Positions 1-9,036 of a DNA stretch of 64,000 nucleotides are shown here, piece after piece. Both the position numbers and the translations under genes were made by a program. The notes below the pieces were generated by a model. It was not told the DNA's origin. It made no database searches and worked only from the letters and a program-made list of their open reading frames with translations. Numbering within the stretch: position 1 is the first letter of the stretch; each line of letters starts with the position of its first letter. The stretch comes from Sphingopyxis sp. 113P3 (GTDB taxonomy: Bacteria > Pseudomonadota > Alphaproteobacteria > Sphingomonadales > Sphingomonadaceae), in contig NZ_CP009452.1 in the NCBI RefSeq assembly GCF_001278035.1, positions 2,947,501 to 3,011,500 on the forward strand, read 5' to 3'.

Positions 1-89
1 GTAGAGACGAGGTCGGTCAGCCCGAACTGCGCCGCCAGCCGATAGCAGGCCGCCAATTGCTTGCGGATATCGGCTTCAACTTCGTCCAC
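1..89 (-). CDS. Class II aldolase/adducin-family protein, 5' fragment
   Basis: Only the first 29 codons lie in the window; the gene runs off position 1. The minus-strand reading (VDEVEADIRKQL, then AACYRLAAQFGLTDLV) resembles the N-terminal helix of class II aldolase/adducin proteins, which are zinc enzymes acting on hydroxy-aldehyde or sugar-phosphate-like substrates. The proposed start is GTG at 89 because an AAGGGA Shine-Dalgarno sequence sits five bases upstream and no other usual start codon precedes it in frame before the C45 gene ends. It would be the last visible gene of the 5012-to-1 operon. Family assignment rests on a short stretch, so it is tentative. Confidence 0.55.
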   Translation of the reverse strand, partial: MDEVEADIRKQLAACYRLAAQFGLTDLVS

Positions 90-198
90 AAATGTCCCTT
101 TGCGTTTCCGCGCCTGGCGGGCCCCCGCTACCCGAGCCCGCCGAAGCTCTTGCGTCCAAGGTAATGATCGCGGGGTCTGCCTCAGCGGTCCGGTCGCT

Positions 199-2343
199 TC
201 ATTCGGCGGCGAGCTCGCACGCGCAGAGCATCTCGGGCCTGTCTGCGGGCTTTCGAATGCCCTCAATTACCTGATGGGCGCGGACCTGCGCGCGCGTAAA
301 CCGGCGCACAGCGCGGGCAATGGCAGCCCAGCGGGCATTCCCGCGAGCCGGTGCGCCCCGCACAATCTCCATCCCTTCGCTCACAGCACCGCGCGCTTCA
401 GCGAGATAGGCCTCCAACGCGGCAAAGCCGGCAAAGCTCTGGCGATCAACCGTCCCCAGCGATTGGGCGGCCGTGTCGATGCGCTGCTCGGCCAGTTGGC
501 AGGCCTGTTCACACACTGCTTCGGGATCCCTGGCCAGAGTCACTTCCCAGAACGCCGCGGTCTCGTCGTAATAATAGTAGCCGTGCCCCGGGTCCTTGCT
601 GCTGACGGCCCGGTTGGCGGGGCCGATGCAGCCGCGATATACGCCCTTGTCCCCATTGTCCGCCCTGGCAACGGCCGTAAACGCATTCATGCGGTGCCCG
701 GTCGAAACATTCCATTCCTCGCCTGCATTGAAGCGCTCGGAGATCTCCTCGAATGTGCCGGGGGGGACTTCGCCGCTCTGCCGGTACATCATGGTGACGT
801 AATCGAGATCGACACGGCCGTAACCCGCGAGCATCATGCGGTGCAGGTAACGGTTGCGCGCCGCGCTGCATCGTGCAGCCCGCCGCCACATCGACTTGAC
901 GATGCCGTCGGCATGAATGAGCTTGGGATCCGCTGTGTACCATCCAGCTTCCAGCTCGTATGTGTAACCGCCGAGCTCCGGACTGGGGGCATTGTTCGCG
1001 TGGCCCGAAAGCGGGCTGATGGAATTGTTGTTGGCATAAAGAAAGTCGTACGCCTTCCCTTCCCGGTCGAAGGTGACCTCGCGGATGACCGGATTGGGCG
1101 GATTTGGAGCACCGGGCCGACCTTCGAGCACGAATCCATAATTTTTGTCGGCCCAGAAGCCGCCAACGCTGCCGAGGACCACGCCAAGATCGCCCACGGG
1201 GTAGGTGAGTATCCTTTCCAGCGCCTCCTTCGCTGAACTCGCGTACTGGAGGAGGTGGAATGTCATGGGACCGCGACGGATGCCATAACCCCATTCATGG
1301 GGCGCCTCGGTGCCCCCCGCACCGCCATGATGGACATAGGCGAGACCCTTGTTGTTCATGCCCGGATGGCCGGCCATGAAGTGGGGTCCCATGACAGGTA
1401 TCGACCCGTTCGCAGCAAAGGGTGTATAGACAAAGGCATTGCCGTCGTCCGGGAAGGCAATGATGGTCACCGTGAAGGCGCAGTCATTGTCCTGCGTTGC
1501 GGCGAAGACAAGTTCACCGTCAGCCGTGGCGCGTCCCCAACCACCAACGCCGCTGCACATGTCGTTGCCCGCGGAAGGCCGAATGGACTCGGCGCTTTTC
1601 TCGGCATTGAACAGCCCTCCGTCCTCCATCAGTTCCGGTGCCACTGCCGGCGGATTGACCCCGGTCCAGATCGACAGCGCCTGCTCGTAGCTCATCGCAA
1701 CGCCGCGGTCGGTTGCGCCTTCCGCCCACCCGCGTGCGAAATCGAGAACCTCGGGCATATGCTGTTGAAGCTGGGCTTCCCATTTGGCGATTTCGGCGAG
1801 ATTCTCAGACGTAAATTCGCGGCGCCCATGCCATTGCAAAATGAAGGGGCCATAGATGTCGAGCAGCTGCTCGGCATATTGGCGCCCCATCTCGCGATTG
1901 GAGCCCTTCAGGACAACGATCGGGTTCACCGAGGGAACGATCGGCACATCGTCAAAAAAGAGAATCTCGGTTCCCTTGGAGTCAAGCCGTCCCTGCAATT
2001 TCAGCGGCGGCAAAGGCGCCGATGTTTCAAGACAGTGCTTGATCTCTTCAGCGCGCGATATCGCCTGTTTGAACAGCGCCGAAGCGGCCTCGAGCGCGCT
2101 CGCCTCAGCCTCCGGAGTCTCGAAGGGATCTTCATACCCTGCCAGCGTTCCCGTGACGCGCCCAAAAAGCCATTTCGCCTTGGAGAGGATCAGCATTACC
2201 TCGTCGAGGGCGTTGCGCGCCGACACATAGGCCGGCTCGCTCCAGTCACATTTCACAAGCCTCTGGTTGGCGAAATGTACCGCATAATGCGCCCGTTCGA
2301 GTTCGTCCTGAACCGATGCCCGCGTCAGGCTCTGAGATCCCAT
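199..2343 (-). CDS. C45-type N-terminal-nucleophile hydrolase/acyltransferase, large
   Basis: This 714-residue protein resembles the C45 family (acyl-CoA:6-aminopenicillanate acyltransferase and related amide hydrolases), which mature by self-cleavage before a Cys that becomes the nucleophile. The likely Cys is residue 263 in DMCSGVGGWG, followed by the GELVFAATQDND strand typical of the family. It is much longer than the usual 350-400 residues: about 130 residues of helical sequence precede the first recognisable strand (VVLKGSNREMGRQYAE). Two ATGs compete. The one at 2343 sits eight bases after AGGAG, while the one at 2349 is only two bases away, so 2343 is chosen. The upstream LLM gene ends at 2375, which makes co-transcription likely. 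The substrate is unknown; hydrolysis of an amide bond is an inference. Confidence 0.72.
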   Translation of the reverse strand: MGSQSLTRASVQDELERAHYAVHFANQRLVKCDWSEPAYVSARNALDEVMLILSKAKWLFGRVTGTLAGYEDPFETPEAEASALEAASALFKQAISRAEEIKHCLETSAPLPPLKLQGRLDSKGTEILFFDDVPIVPSVNPIVVLKGSNREMGRQYAEQLLDIYGPFILQWHGRREFTSENLAEIAKWEAQLQQHMPEVLDFARGWAEGATDRGVAMSYEQALSIWTGVNPPAVAPELMEDGGLFNAEKSAESIRPSAGNDMCSGVGGWGRATADGELVFAATQDNDCAFTVTIIAFPDDGNAFVYTPFAANGSIPVMGPHFMAGHPGMNNKGLAYVHHGGAGGTEAPHEWGYGIRRGPMTFHLLQYASSAKEALERILTYPVGDLGVVLGSVGGFWADKNYGFVLEGRPGAPNPPNPVIREVTFDREGKAYDFLYANNNSISPLSGHANNAPSPELGGYTYELEAGWYTADPKLIHADGIVKSMWRRAARCSAARNRYLHRMMLAGYGRVDLDYVTMMYRQSGEVPPGTFEEISERFNAGEEWNVSTGHRMNAFTAVARADNGDKGVYRGCIGPANRAVSSKDPGHGYYYYDETAAFWEVTLARDPEAVCEQACQLAEQRIDTAAQSLGTVDRQSFAGFAALEAYLAEARGAVSEGMEIVRGAPARGNARWAAIARAVRRFTRAQVRAHQVIEGIRKPADRPEMLCACELAAE

Positions 2344-2374
2344 GGTCATATCTCCTGAATTTTCCCGAATGCGG

Positions 2375-3757
2375 TCATTCCGCGGCGGCGAGGCTCGGAC
2401 GGGGCGCCGATCCGCTCGGTTTCGCGGCAAAGCGGTTTTGGGGCCGCGGGACCCTGAGGTTCTCGCGCAGTGTCCTGCCGCGATACTCGGTATGGAAAAG
2501 ACCCCGCCGTTGCAGTTCGGGGATGACTTCTTCGACAAAGATGCCGAGCGAATCCTCGTCATTGGCAAACTGGACGTTGAGCCCGTCTGCTGCATCCGCT
2601 TCCATCCATTCCTCGATCCGGTCCGCGATGCTCTGGGCCGTGCCCGGAATGGCTGATGATCGCGCCATGACCTGCATCAGCTGGCGGATGGTCAGATTGT
2701 CGCGCTTGGCGATGTCGAGGAAATATTTCTGCGTGGTCCGCGATCCGCTCTGGTCTTCGGGCACGTCAGGCACCGGCCCGTCGATCGGATAGGCCGACAT
2801 ATCGACCTTGAGGACCGCGCTGAGCAGCTCCATGCCGACCACGGGATCCACGAGCGCATCGAGCTCGGCAAGCTTGTCCTCCGCATGAGCCATGCTGTGA
2901 CCGACCGAGAAAATGACCGCCGGCAGAATCTTGACATGATCGGGATCGCGGCCGGCGTCGGAGGCCTGCGTCTTGATGTCGCTGTAAAATTCCTGGGCGT
3001 GTTTGATCTCGGCTTGCATGGTGTAGATCACGTCCGCATGGCGCGAGGCGAACGCCCGCCCGGGCCTGGAAGACCCCGCCTGCGCGATCACGGGATGTCC
3101 CTGGATGGGCCGCGCAATGTTGAGCGGGCCCGCAACCGACAGATATTTGCCCCGATGGTTGAGCGCGTGCAGCTTTTCGGGATCGAAATAGCGCCCGGAC
3201 GCCTTGTCGCGAATGAAGGCATCGTCTTCCCAGCTGTCCCACAGACCGGCGACGACATCGAAGAACTCCTCGCCCCGCGCGTAGCGTTCATCGTGGGGCA
3301 TCAAGGCTTCGTCGCCGAAGTTCAAGCCAACCTTGGGGTGCGCCGAGGTGACCACATTCCAGCCAGCCCGCCCGCCCGAAATATGATCGAGCGACGCGAG
3401 CAATCGCGCGACATTATAGGGCTGGGAATAGGTTGTGCTCACCGTACCGAGCAGTCCGATCCGCGAGGTGCAGGCAGCGAGCGCGGACAGGAGCGTCATC
3501 GGCTCCCATTTCGATCCCGCCGCGGTGCGGCTCAGGGCCTCCACGCTCACATCGGCAGGCCCCATCCCAACGACCAGCCCGTCTGCGAAGAACGCCGCGT
3601 GAAACTTCCCGCGCTCCGCCAGCTGTATCTGGCGGCGGATGATGTCGAAATCCATCTCGACGGCTCGTTCCGTCCCGCCTTCCCGGCGCCACGCGGCGGT
3701 GTGAAACCCGCGATATGTGGGCATGAAGAAAAGTACGGCTTCCCTTTTTCTGGTCAT
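2375..3757 (-). CDS. LLM-class flavin-dependent monooxygenase (NtaA/SnaA/DszA group)
   Basis: This 460-residue TIM-barrel flavoprotein belongs to the group containing nitrilotriacetate monooxygenase NtaA and DszA, which use FMNH2 from a separate reductase. Key flavin-site segments are intact: AGWNVVTS near residues 131-138 and QAGSSRPGRAF near 226-236. The ATG at 3757 is preferred over one 33 bases upstream because it follows a GAGGCGAGA ribosome site and matches the MTRKxEA start of the paralogue at 32454. It begins 10 bases after the amidohydrolase stop, so the two are translated from one message. A likely FMNH2 source is the reductase at 8479. Family confidence is high; the substrate is unknown. 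Confidence 0.9.
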   Translation of the reverse strand: MTRKREAVLFFMPTYRGFHTAAWRREGGTERAVEMDFDIIRRQIQLAERGKFHAAFFADGLVVGMGPADVSVEALSRTAAGSKWEPMTLLSALAACTSRIGLLGTVSTTYSQPYNVARLLASLDHISGGRAGWNVVTSAHPKVGLNFGDEALMPHDERYARGEEFFDVVAGLWDSWEDDAFIRDKASGRYFDPEKLHALNHRGKYLSVAGPLNIARPIQGHPVIAQAGSSRPGRAFASRHADVIYTMQAEIKHAQEFYSDIKTQASDAGRDPDHVKILPAVIFSVGHSMAHAEDKLAELDALVDPVVGMELLSAVLKVDMSAYPIDGPVPDVPEDQSGSRTTQKYFLDIAKRDNLTIRQLMQVMARSSAIPGTAQSIADRIEEWMEADAADGLNVQFANDEDSLGIFVEEVIPELQRRGLFHTEYRGRTLRENLRVPRPQNRFAAKPSGSAPRPSLAAAE

Positions 3758-3767
3758 CGCTCTCGCC

Positions 3768-5012
3768 TCACTCCGGCAGTATGAGTTCACCGTTGGTCAC
3801 AAAGAATTTCTCCATCACACGCTGCCCCAGCGGCTCGAGCGATGCGGCGAGTTTATCGACCGGTCGCTTGCCGCCCTCGGTGTGCGGATAATCGCTCATG
3901 AAGCAGTAGACGTCTTCAAGGCCGTTTTTCTGGATATACTCGCCAACCGGCTCGAAATCGAAAACCGAAACCCTGACATTCCGGGCGATATATTCGGAAG
4001 GACGCATCGGCAGACGGCGCCCTTCGCTACCGTCGGCGAACATCATCGGATGCATCGCCTGGTTATTGTCGTGCCAGATATCGAGCTGGTGGGCCAATGG
4101 GCCGATCCAGTGGCCGGTAAACTCCGCCACCGCGACGCGCAGTGTCGGATGGCGATCGAAAACGCCGCCCGCCACCATGGTTCCGATGAAGTTTTGTGCC
4201 GCCAGGTGATATGTCTGCAGAAACCACGGGCTCATCAGCAGCTCGGTGGTCTGCTTGAACCCCTCGAACGCCCTTGCATTGTTCCACTCGGGGTCGAGAA
4301 ACTGGGTTTCGTTCGAAATATGGAGCGTCAAAGCGACATCGGCCTCTGCGAGCATCGCGTAAAACGGATCGAGCGCGTTCGACGCCGCCGACACGCCGCC
4401 GGGCAATATCGCGGGTGCGACCTGCACGGCCCGGATTCCGCGATCGATCACCGATTTGGCCACCGCGATCAGTTCTTCGGGTGTATCGCCATAAATCTGC
4501 GCCACCGGTCGCAGCCTCGGAATGCGCCTCGCCGTCTCGACGGACCAATTGTTCTGGGCGTCCATCATCCTTCGAGCGAGCGTATGGAATTCGTCCTCCG
4601 CAATCCCGAGCGAGGCAGCGAGGGGCGCCACATTCTTCCGGAACGCATACATGGTAAGACCCCCATGACCGGGTCCCGACGCAAACATCAGCTGCCTATT
4701 GATACCCATGGTATCCATGAGCTCGGCGCGCCGGCCCATATCGCTTGCGGCTGGAGCGTTGGGCCCCTTGCCGGTGATCCAGACGGTCTCGGGGTCGATC
4801 TCGCGAACGTCCCCCACATAATCCGGCGCGTTCAGTTCATTAAAGTTTCCGGCCCTCTTCGATGAGGCGAGCGTCCGATCGGCATAGGGTTTGACCACGT
4901 CGCCGAATACCTCGACCCAGATCTGGGCCGGAATCATCTCATGACTGTCAATGTCGAGGATACGGCCGGCAAAGGGCGCAACATTTTCGGGCAAGGACGG
5001 CACTGCCGACAT
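3768..5012 (-). CDS. Amidohydrolase-2 family protein (paralogue 1 of 4)
   Basis: This 414-residue protein belongs to the amidohydrolase-2 superfamily (ACMSD, gamma-resorcylate decarboxylase, oxalomesaconate hydratase), metal-dependent barrels acting as decarboxylases, hydratases or hydrolases. Visible landmarks are the N-terminal DIDSHE strand, LTLHIS, FDRHPTLRV and the C-terminal SDYPHTEGG carrying the conserved Asp. The start at 5012 follows GAGGA with eight bases of spacing; an upstream ATG at 5057 lacks a ribosome site. Paralogues lie at 10536, 29817 and 31130. This copy pairs with the LLM gene directly downstream, so the two products probably act in sequence on one substrate. Confidence 0.88.
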   Translation of the reverse strand: MSAVPSLPENVAPFAGRILDIDSHEMIPAQIWVEVFGDVVKPYADRTLASSKRAGNFNELNAPDYVGDVREIDPETVWITGKGPNAPAASDMGRRAELMDTMGINRQLMFASGPGHGGLTMYAFRKNVAPLAASLGIAEDEFHTLARRMMDAQNNWSVETARRIPRLRPVAQIYGDTPEELIAVAKSVIDRGIRAVQVAPAILPGGVSAASNALDPFYAMLAEADVALTLHISNETQFLDPEWNNARAFEGFKQTTELLMSPWFLQTYHLAAQNFIGTMVAGGVFDRHPTLRVAVAEFTGHWIGPLAHQLDIWHDNNQAMHPMMFADGSEGRRLPMRPSEYIARNVRVSVFDFEPVGEYIQKNGLEDVYCFMSDYPHTEGGKRPVDKLAASLEPLGQRVMEKFFVTNGELILPE

Positions 5013-5358
5013 TTTCTGGTTCCTCTCATTCGTGGGGCGCGTCCCATGATCCAGCACTTCAAAGACGAGGCCATGCGGGTCCGGGACGACCGAACGCCTG
5101 CGAGTTTTCCGAAACTACCCTCCCTCGCACAAGGGCAGGACATGACAAAAACCTAGCGCGACACGCCAAAATTGGCCTCCCCCAACCCGGCCCGGAAATG
5201 AAGCCCGACCACAGGCGCGGCGCTTGCCGGCACCCAGACGTGAGCTGCGCGAAATCCTTTCGCGCTCGAGGGTGATGAAGCCTGATCGAAGACCATCCGG
5301 CCTACTCTTTGCGCGCACGGGGTGCCGACCGGTGGACATCATTCGGCACCTCGTCGGT
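5013..5358. promoter_or_regulatory. Intergenic region with a perfect inverted repeat (5247-5265)
   Basis: No gene is visible in these 346 bases. They lie between the aldehyde dehydrogenase stop (5359) and the amidohydrolase start (5012) and should hold the promoter of the 5012-to-1 operon. The inverted repeat GCGCGAAA-TCC-TTTCGCGC at 5247-5265 is perfect but has no T-tract. It may be a weak transcript end for the upstream operon or a protein site. No clear -35/-10 pair is recognisable. Confidence 0.4.
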
Positions 5359-6813
5359 TCAAACCGCCCGATTGGTCACGATCGTCTGGGAGTTCGTATA
5401 CTCTGCAAGACCCTCGAGCGCATTTTCGATGCCGATGCCCGACTGCTTGTGGCCGCCAAAGGCGACATGGGGCGAGAAGCTGTGGATCTCGTTGATCCAC
5501 ACAGTCCCCGCTTCGATGCGCCCGGCGATGCGCCGCGCAGTGTCAATGTCCTTGCCCCAGACAGAGGCGGCAAGGCCATATTCGGTGTCATTCGCCCGGG
5601 CCACCACATCCTCAATGTCGTCGAATTTGAGGAGCGGCAGCACTGGTCCGAACGCTTCCTCCACAACCACGCGCGAATCCTCGGGTGGGTTGTCGATGAT
5701 GGTCACGGGAACAAAATATCCCTTGCCCTCGGGAATCTCGCCGCCAAGGAGGAAGGACAGACCCGCGCTGCGCGCGTCGTCCAGCAGATTCTTCAGTTTC
5801 TCGAACTGCATCTTGTTCTGGATCGGTCCAAGGTCGGTGCCTTGCTGCGAACCGTCGCCGACTTTCACGGTCTTGGCGTAATCCACCAGCGCCTTGGCAA
5901 AACTGTCGTAGATATCGGCATGGACATAGACACGTTTTGCCGCGACGCAGAACTGCGACGTGTTCTGAAATGCCGCCCAGAAAAGCTCCTTGGCCGTCTT
6001 TTCAACCTCGACGTCGGGCAGCACGATTGCCGGGTCATTACCGCCCAGTTCAAGCGTTATCCGCTTCAGATTGCCGGCGGCGCTTTCCATGATCTTGCGT
6101 CCCGTTGCGGTCGAACCGGTAAAACTGATCTTGCGCACATCGGGGTGCTGCGTCAGCCAGGCGCCAAGATCATTTCCACCTGAAACAATGTTGAGCACCC
6201 CGGCAGGCAGGACATCGCGCAGCAATTCACCAAGCTTGAGTGTGCAAAGCGGCGTCCAGGGCGAGGGCTTGAGCACCATTGTATTGCCCGCGACCAATGC
6301 CGGCGCGATCTTCCAGACCGCGAGCAGGACAGGGAAATTCCAAGGTGTAATGCCGCCGACGACGCCCAGCGGCACCCGGCTCGTCTCCACGGTCCGGCTC
6401 TCGGTCTTCTCCGCCACATGCGTCGCCAGGCTCTGGGTTGCGATCTCACGGCACCAAATGACCGAGCCGCCAATCTCCCATTCGGCGCCAGCTCGCGCCT
6501 TTCCTTGCTCGAGCGTCAGAAGACGCATGAAATCCTCGGCGTGCGCCTCGATGACGTCGCCGATCTTCGCAACCAGCGCCTGCCTCTCCGCGATGGGCCG
6601 TGCGGACCATCCCGCAAATGCCGACTTTGCCGCGGCAATCGCAGAATCGAGCTGATCCCGCGAAGCGTCCGGCACCGAGGCGATCACCTCCTCGGTCGCC
6701 GGATTGAACGCCTCGAACGTCGCCGTGGACGTCGCGCTCTTGCCATCGATCGTCATTGTGTAGTCGCTGAAAAAATCGAAGGTCGCCTTTTCCGCCTGGG
6801 TAGCCATAGCCAT
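5359..6813 (-). CDS. NAD(P)-dependent aldehyde dehydrogenase (paralogue 1)
   Basis: This full-length 484-residue aldehyde dehydrogenase oxidises an aldehyde to the acid. The oxyanion Asn is residue 159 in TPWNFP, the cofactor loop is SFTGSTATG, the general base is Glu255 in TLELGG, and the nucleophile is Cys289 in QNTSQFC. It resembles the copy at 44098 throughout. The ATG at 6813 has AGGAGG four bases upstream; a second ATG at 6807 is possible. It is the last gene of the 10238-to-5359 operon and starts 23 bases after the acyl-CoA ligase stop. Its place beside the hydroxylase suggests oxidation of an aromatic or side-chain aldehyde. Confidence 0.92.
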   Translation of the reverse strand: MAMATQAEKATFDFFSDYTMTIDGKSATSTATFEAFNPATEEVIASVPDASRDQLDSAIAAAKSAFAGWSARPIAERQALVAKIGDVIEAHAEDFMRLLTLEQGKARAGAEWEIGGSVIWCREIATQSLATHVAEKTESRTVETSRVPLGVVGGITPWNFPVLLAVWKIAPALVAGNTMVLKPSPWTPLCTLKLGELLRDVLPAGVLNIVSGGNDLGAWLTQHPDVRKISFTGSTATGRKIMESAAGNLKRITLELGGNDPAIVLPDVEVEKTAKELFWAAFQNTSQFCVAAKRVYVHADIYDSFAKALVDYAKTVKVGDGSQQGTDLGPIQNKMQFEKLKNLLDDARSAGLSFLLGGEIPEGKGYFVPVTIIDNPPEDSRVVVEEAFGPVLPLLKFDDIEDVVARANDTEYGLAASVWGKDIDTARRIAGRIEAGTVWINEIHSFSPHVAFGGHKQSGIGIENALEGLAEYTNSQTIVTNRAV

Positions 6814-6836
6814 CTCTCCTCCTGAATTTTGACCGG

Positions 6837-8336
6837 TTATTGGGTCTGTTCCGACCGATCGCGCAGCGCGCGGCGAAGGATCTTGCCGGTGCTCGTCTTG
6901 GGCAGGTCATCGACAAAATGAACGGCCCTGGGGATTTTGTAGGCAGCAAGATGCTCGCGGCAGTACGCGATCAGCGACGCCTCGTCGGGCACCGTGCCGG
7001 GCTCCGGGACGACAAAGGCATGAGCCACCTCGCCCTTTTCCTCATCGGCCATGCCGACAACCGCAACCATCGACACGCCCTCGAAGCGCGCAATCACCTG
7101 TTCAAGTTCGGCGGGGTAGACATTGTACCCCGCGGTAAGGATCATGTCCTTCTTGCGGTCGACGATAAAATAATAGCCCTCATCGTCGCGGTAGGCGACA
7201 TCGCCGGTGGCGAGCCAGCCTTCGGCATCGATCGCGCTCGAAGTGGCCGCTTTGTTGCGCCAGTAGCCCGAGGTGACCAGCGATCCTCGCACCATCAGTT
7301 CGCCGGGTTCGCCCGTGGGCGCATCCTGCGAGCAGTCGGCGGCGGCAATCCGAAGTTCTGTACCCGGGAAGGGAAGGCCGATCGAGCCGTGACGCGGGGG
7401 CCACCAGGGCGAATGCGATGTCGCCGGACCGCCCACTTCGGTCATGCCCCATAACTCGAGTATCGGACATCCAAAACGCTCTGCGACCGCATCCAGCTTC
7501 GAAACGGGCATGGTTTGCCCGCCGACGGTGCAGCGTGTAAGGCTCGACAGGTCCGCCCCCTCCAGCGCCGGATGAGCGAGCAGCTGGTAATACATTGTCG
7601 GCACGCCCTCAAAGAGCGTGATGCGCTCCTGTTCGATCGCCTTGAGCGCGGCTCCAGCGTCGAACCGCTCCGCGAGGAAGAGCGAGGCGCCTGTAAGAAA
7701 GCAGCTGTTCATCACGACATTGCCGTAGACATGCGGCAGCGGGAGCGCCGAGTAGACGCGGTCGTGGCGCGTCCTGACGTGAATCGTGGCGGTGTGCGAC
7801 ACGCTGGCGAAAATATTGCCATGGCTGAGCATGGCGCCCTTGGGCTTGCCGGTCGTGCCCGACGTGTAGCCGATGGTGAAGAGGTCGTCCGGCCTGCAGG
7901 CAAGCGGCTCGAGCCATTCACCATCGAGAAGCGCGTCGAACGGAGTCCCGGCCGTCCCGTCATCGGTCACGACGAGGGCCTCGCCGACGTCGACCTTGGA
8001 GGCTCGATCACCCGGGAGGATAATTGCGTTCGCCTCGCAATCGGCTGCAATGAAACTGATTTCGGCGGCGGAGAGCAGGATATTGGCGGGAACGACCACG
8101 GCGCCCATGCGCGCCAGGGCGTGGTAGGCAATGATCCATCGCCACCCGTTCGGCAAATGAAGGATGACCCGGTGACCTGCGCGAAGGCCGAGTGCCATGA
8201 GCTTGCCGGCGGCTCGCCCCGCCAGCCTGTCTATCTCGGCAAAGCTGAGGGCCTTGTCGCCAGAAACCGACACTGCCCGCTTCTCGCTGAAGGCTCGGGC
8301 CGCATCATGAGCGAGGGTCGCGATCGTCGCTCGCAT
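6837..8336 (-). CDS. AMP-dependent acyl-CoA synthetase/ligase (copy 1)
   Basis: This 499-residue ANL-superfamily enzyme activates a carboxylic acid to its CoA thioester through an acyl-AMP. The P-loop YTSGTTGKPKG, the LWGMTEVGG motif, the hinge DRKKDMILTAGYNVYP and the C-terminal catalytic Lys in KTSTGKILRR are all present. A GGGAGAGG ribosome site precedes the ATG at 8336. It lies in the hydroxylase operon, 142 bases after the flavin reductase, so its acid substrate is probably an intermediate made or used there. Two other ligases (37287, 46480) are only distantly similar, which suggests different substrates. Confidence 0.92.
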   Translation of the reverse strand: MRATIATLAHDAARAFSEKRAVSVSGDKALSFAEIDRLAGRAAGKLMALGLRAGHRVILHLPNGWRWIIAYHALARMGAVVVPANILLSAAEISFIAADCEANAIILPGDRASKVDVGEALVVTDDGTAGTPFDALLDGEWLEPLACRPDDLFTIGYTSGTTGKPKGAMLSHGNIFASVSHTATIHVRTRHDRVYSALPLPHVYGNVVMNSCFLTGASLFLAERFDAGAALKAIEQERITLFEGVPTMYYQLLAHPALEGADLSSLTRCTVGGQTMPVSKLDAVAERFGCPILELWGMTEVGGPATSHSPWWPPRHGSIGLPFPGTELRIAAADCSQDAPTGEPGELMVRGSLVTSGYWRNKAATSSAIDAEGWLATGDVAYRDDEGYYFIVDRKKDMILTAGYNVYPAELEQVIARFEGVSMVAVVGMADEEKGEVAHAFVVPEPGTVPDEASLIAYCREHLAAYKIPRAVHFVDDLPKTSTGKILRRALRDRSEQTQ

Positions 8337-8478
8337 GATCAGCCTCTCCCACCCTTCTCCGGGATAGCGCGGCAGACGGCCATGCAGCGCGCATGCGCGG
8401 CGTTAGGCTCGAGGCGCACGATAGGAGCACCCAGGGGAACAGCTTCAAGTGGAACCGCGTTTCGCATCTCCAAATGTC

Positions 8479-9036
8479 CTAGCTGGAGCCAGCGACATCG
8501 ATGCGAGAACGGAAGGTGTAATATCGACCGTTCACATAGATCATCGGCTGGATCGCACCGGATTCGCGCACATTCAGCACGTCGCCGACGAACAGTTCGT
8601 GGGTACCGTGACTCAGAGTGTGGCGCTTGACGCAGACCATCGAACCCTGGGCATCGGCGAGTATCGGGACGCCGGTCTCATGGTCTGCGATCCAGGTGCC
8701 GACCGAGAAACGGTCTTCTCCGCGAAGCCGTCCCCCGCAGGCCTGGGCTAACTCTTCCTGCTCGGCGCCCAGCAAGTTGACCGAGAAATTCGCCCCCGAC
8801 GTCAGCACGGGATGCAAGCTTGCCCCATGATTGACGCAGACAAGCATCGAAGGGGGATCGAGAGAGAACACGTCGACCGCGGTGGCCGCCATCGCAAACC
8901 GCTTGCCCTCGTGGCAGGAGGCGATGATCCAGACCGACTTGGCGGCGCGCCGCATCACCATTTTGGTGGCCTCTGCGACGGACTGGGACACGGGTGCGCC
9001 TTCCTTCGAGGGACGGGTTGAAATAATCGCGTTCAT
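8479..9036 (-). CDS. Flavin reductase domain protein, reductase partner of two-component monooxygenase
   Basis: This 185-residue protein belongs to the flavin-reductase-like family (HpaC, HsaB), which uses NAD(P)H to reduce free FMN or FAD for a partner oxygenase. The segments SVWIIASCHEGKRFAMAATAVDVFSLDPP and VNLLGAEQEELAQACGG (quoted in part) fit the split-barrel fold. Its ATG overlaps the oxygenase stop as ATGA at 9033-9036, the usual sign of translational coupling between oxygenase and reductase. It is the only flavin reductase in the window, so it may also feed the three LLM proteins. Confidence 0.9.
   Translation of the reverse strand: MNAIISTRPSKEGAPVSQSVAEATKMVMRRAAKSVWIIASCHEGKRFAMAATAVDVFSLDPPSMLVCVNHGASLHPVLTSGANFSVNLLGAEQEELAQACGGRLRGEDRFSVGTWIADHETGVPILADAQGSMVCVKRHTLSHGTHELFVGDVLNVRESGAIQPMIYVNGRYYTFRSRIDVAGSS

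Noticed and set aside
61..1236. Long plus-strand open frame opposite the C45 gene
   Set aside because: It is antisense to a gene with clear family motifs and shows no recognisable domain. Such shadows are common in high-GC DNA. The same holds for long frames opposite the amidohydrolase, LLM, ligase and receptor genes.
5247..5265. Fourth member of the ACGAAA-N5-TTTCGT motif
   Set aside because: The repeat GCGCGAAA-TCC-TTTCGCGC has a three-base spacer and different outer bases, so it does not fit the 17-bp sites.
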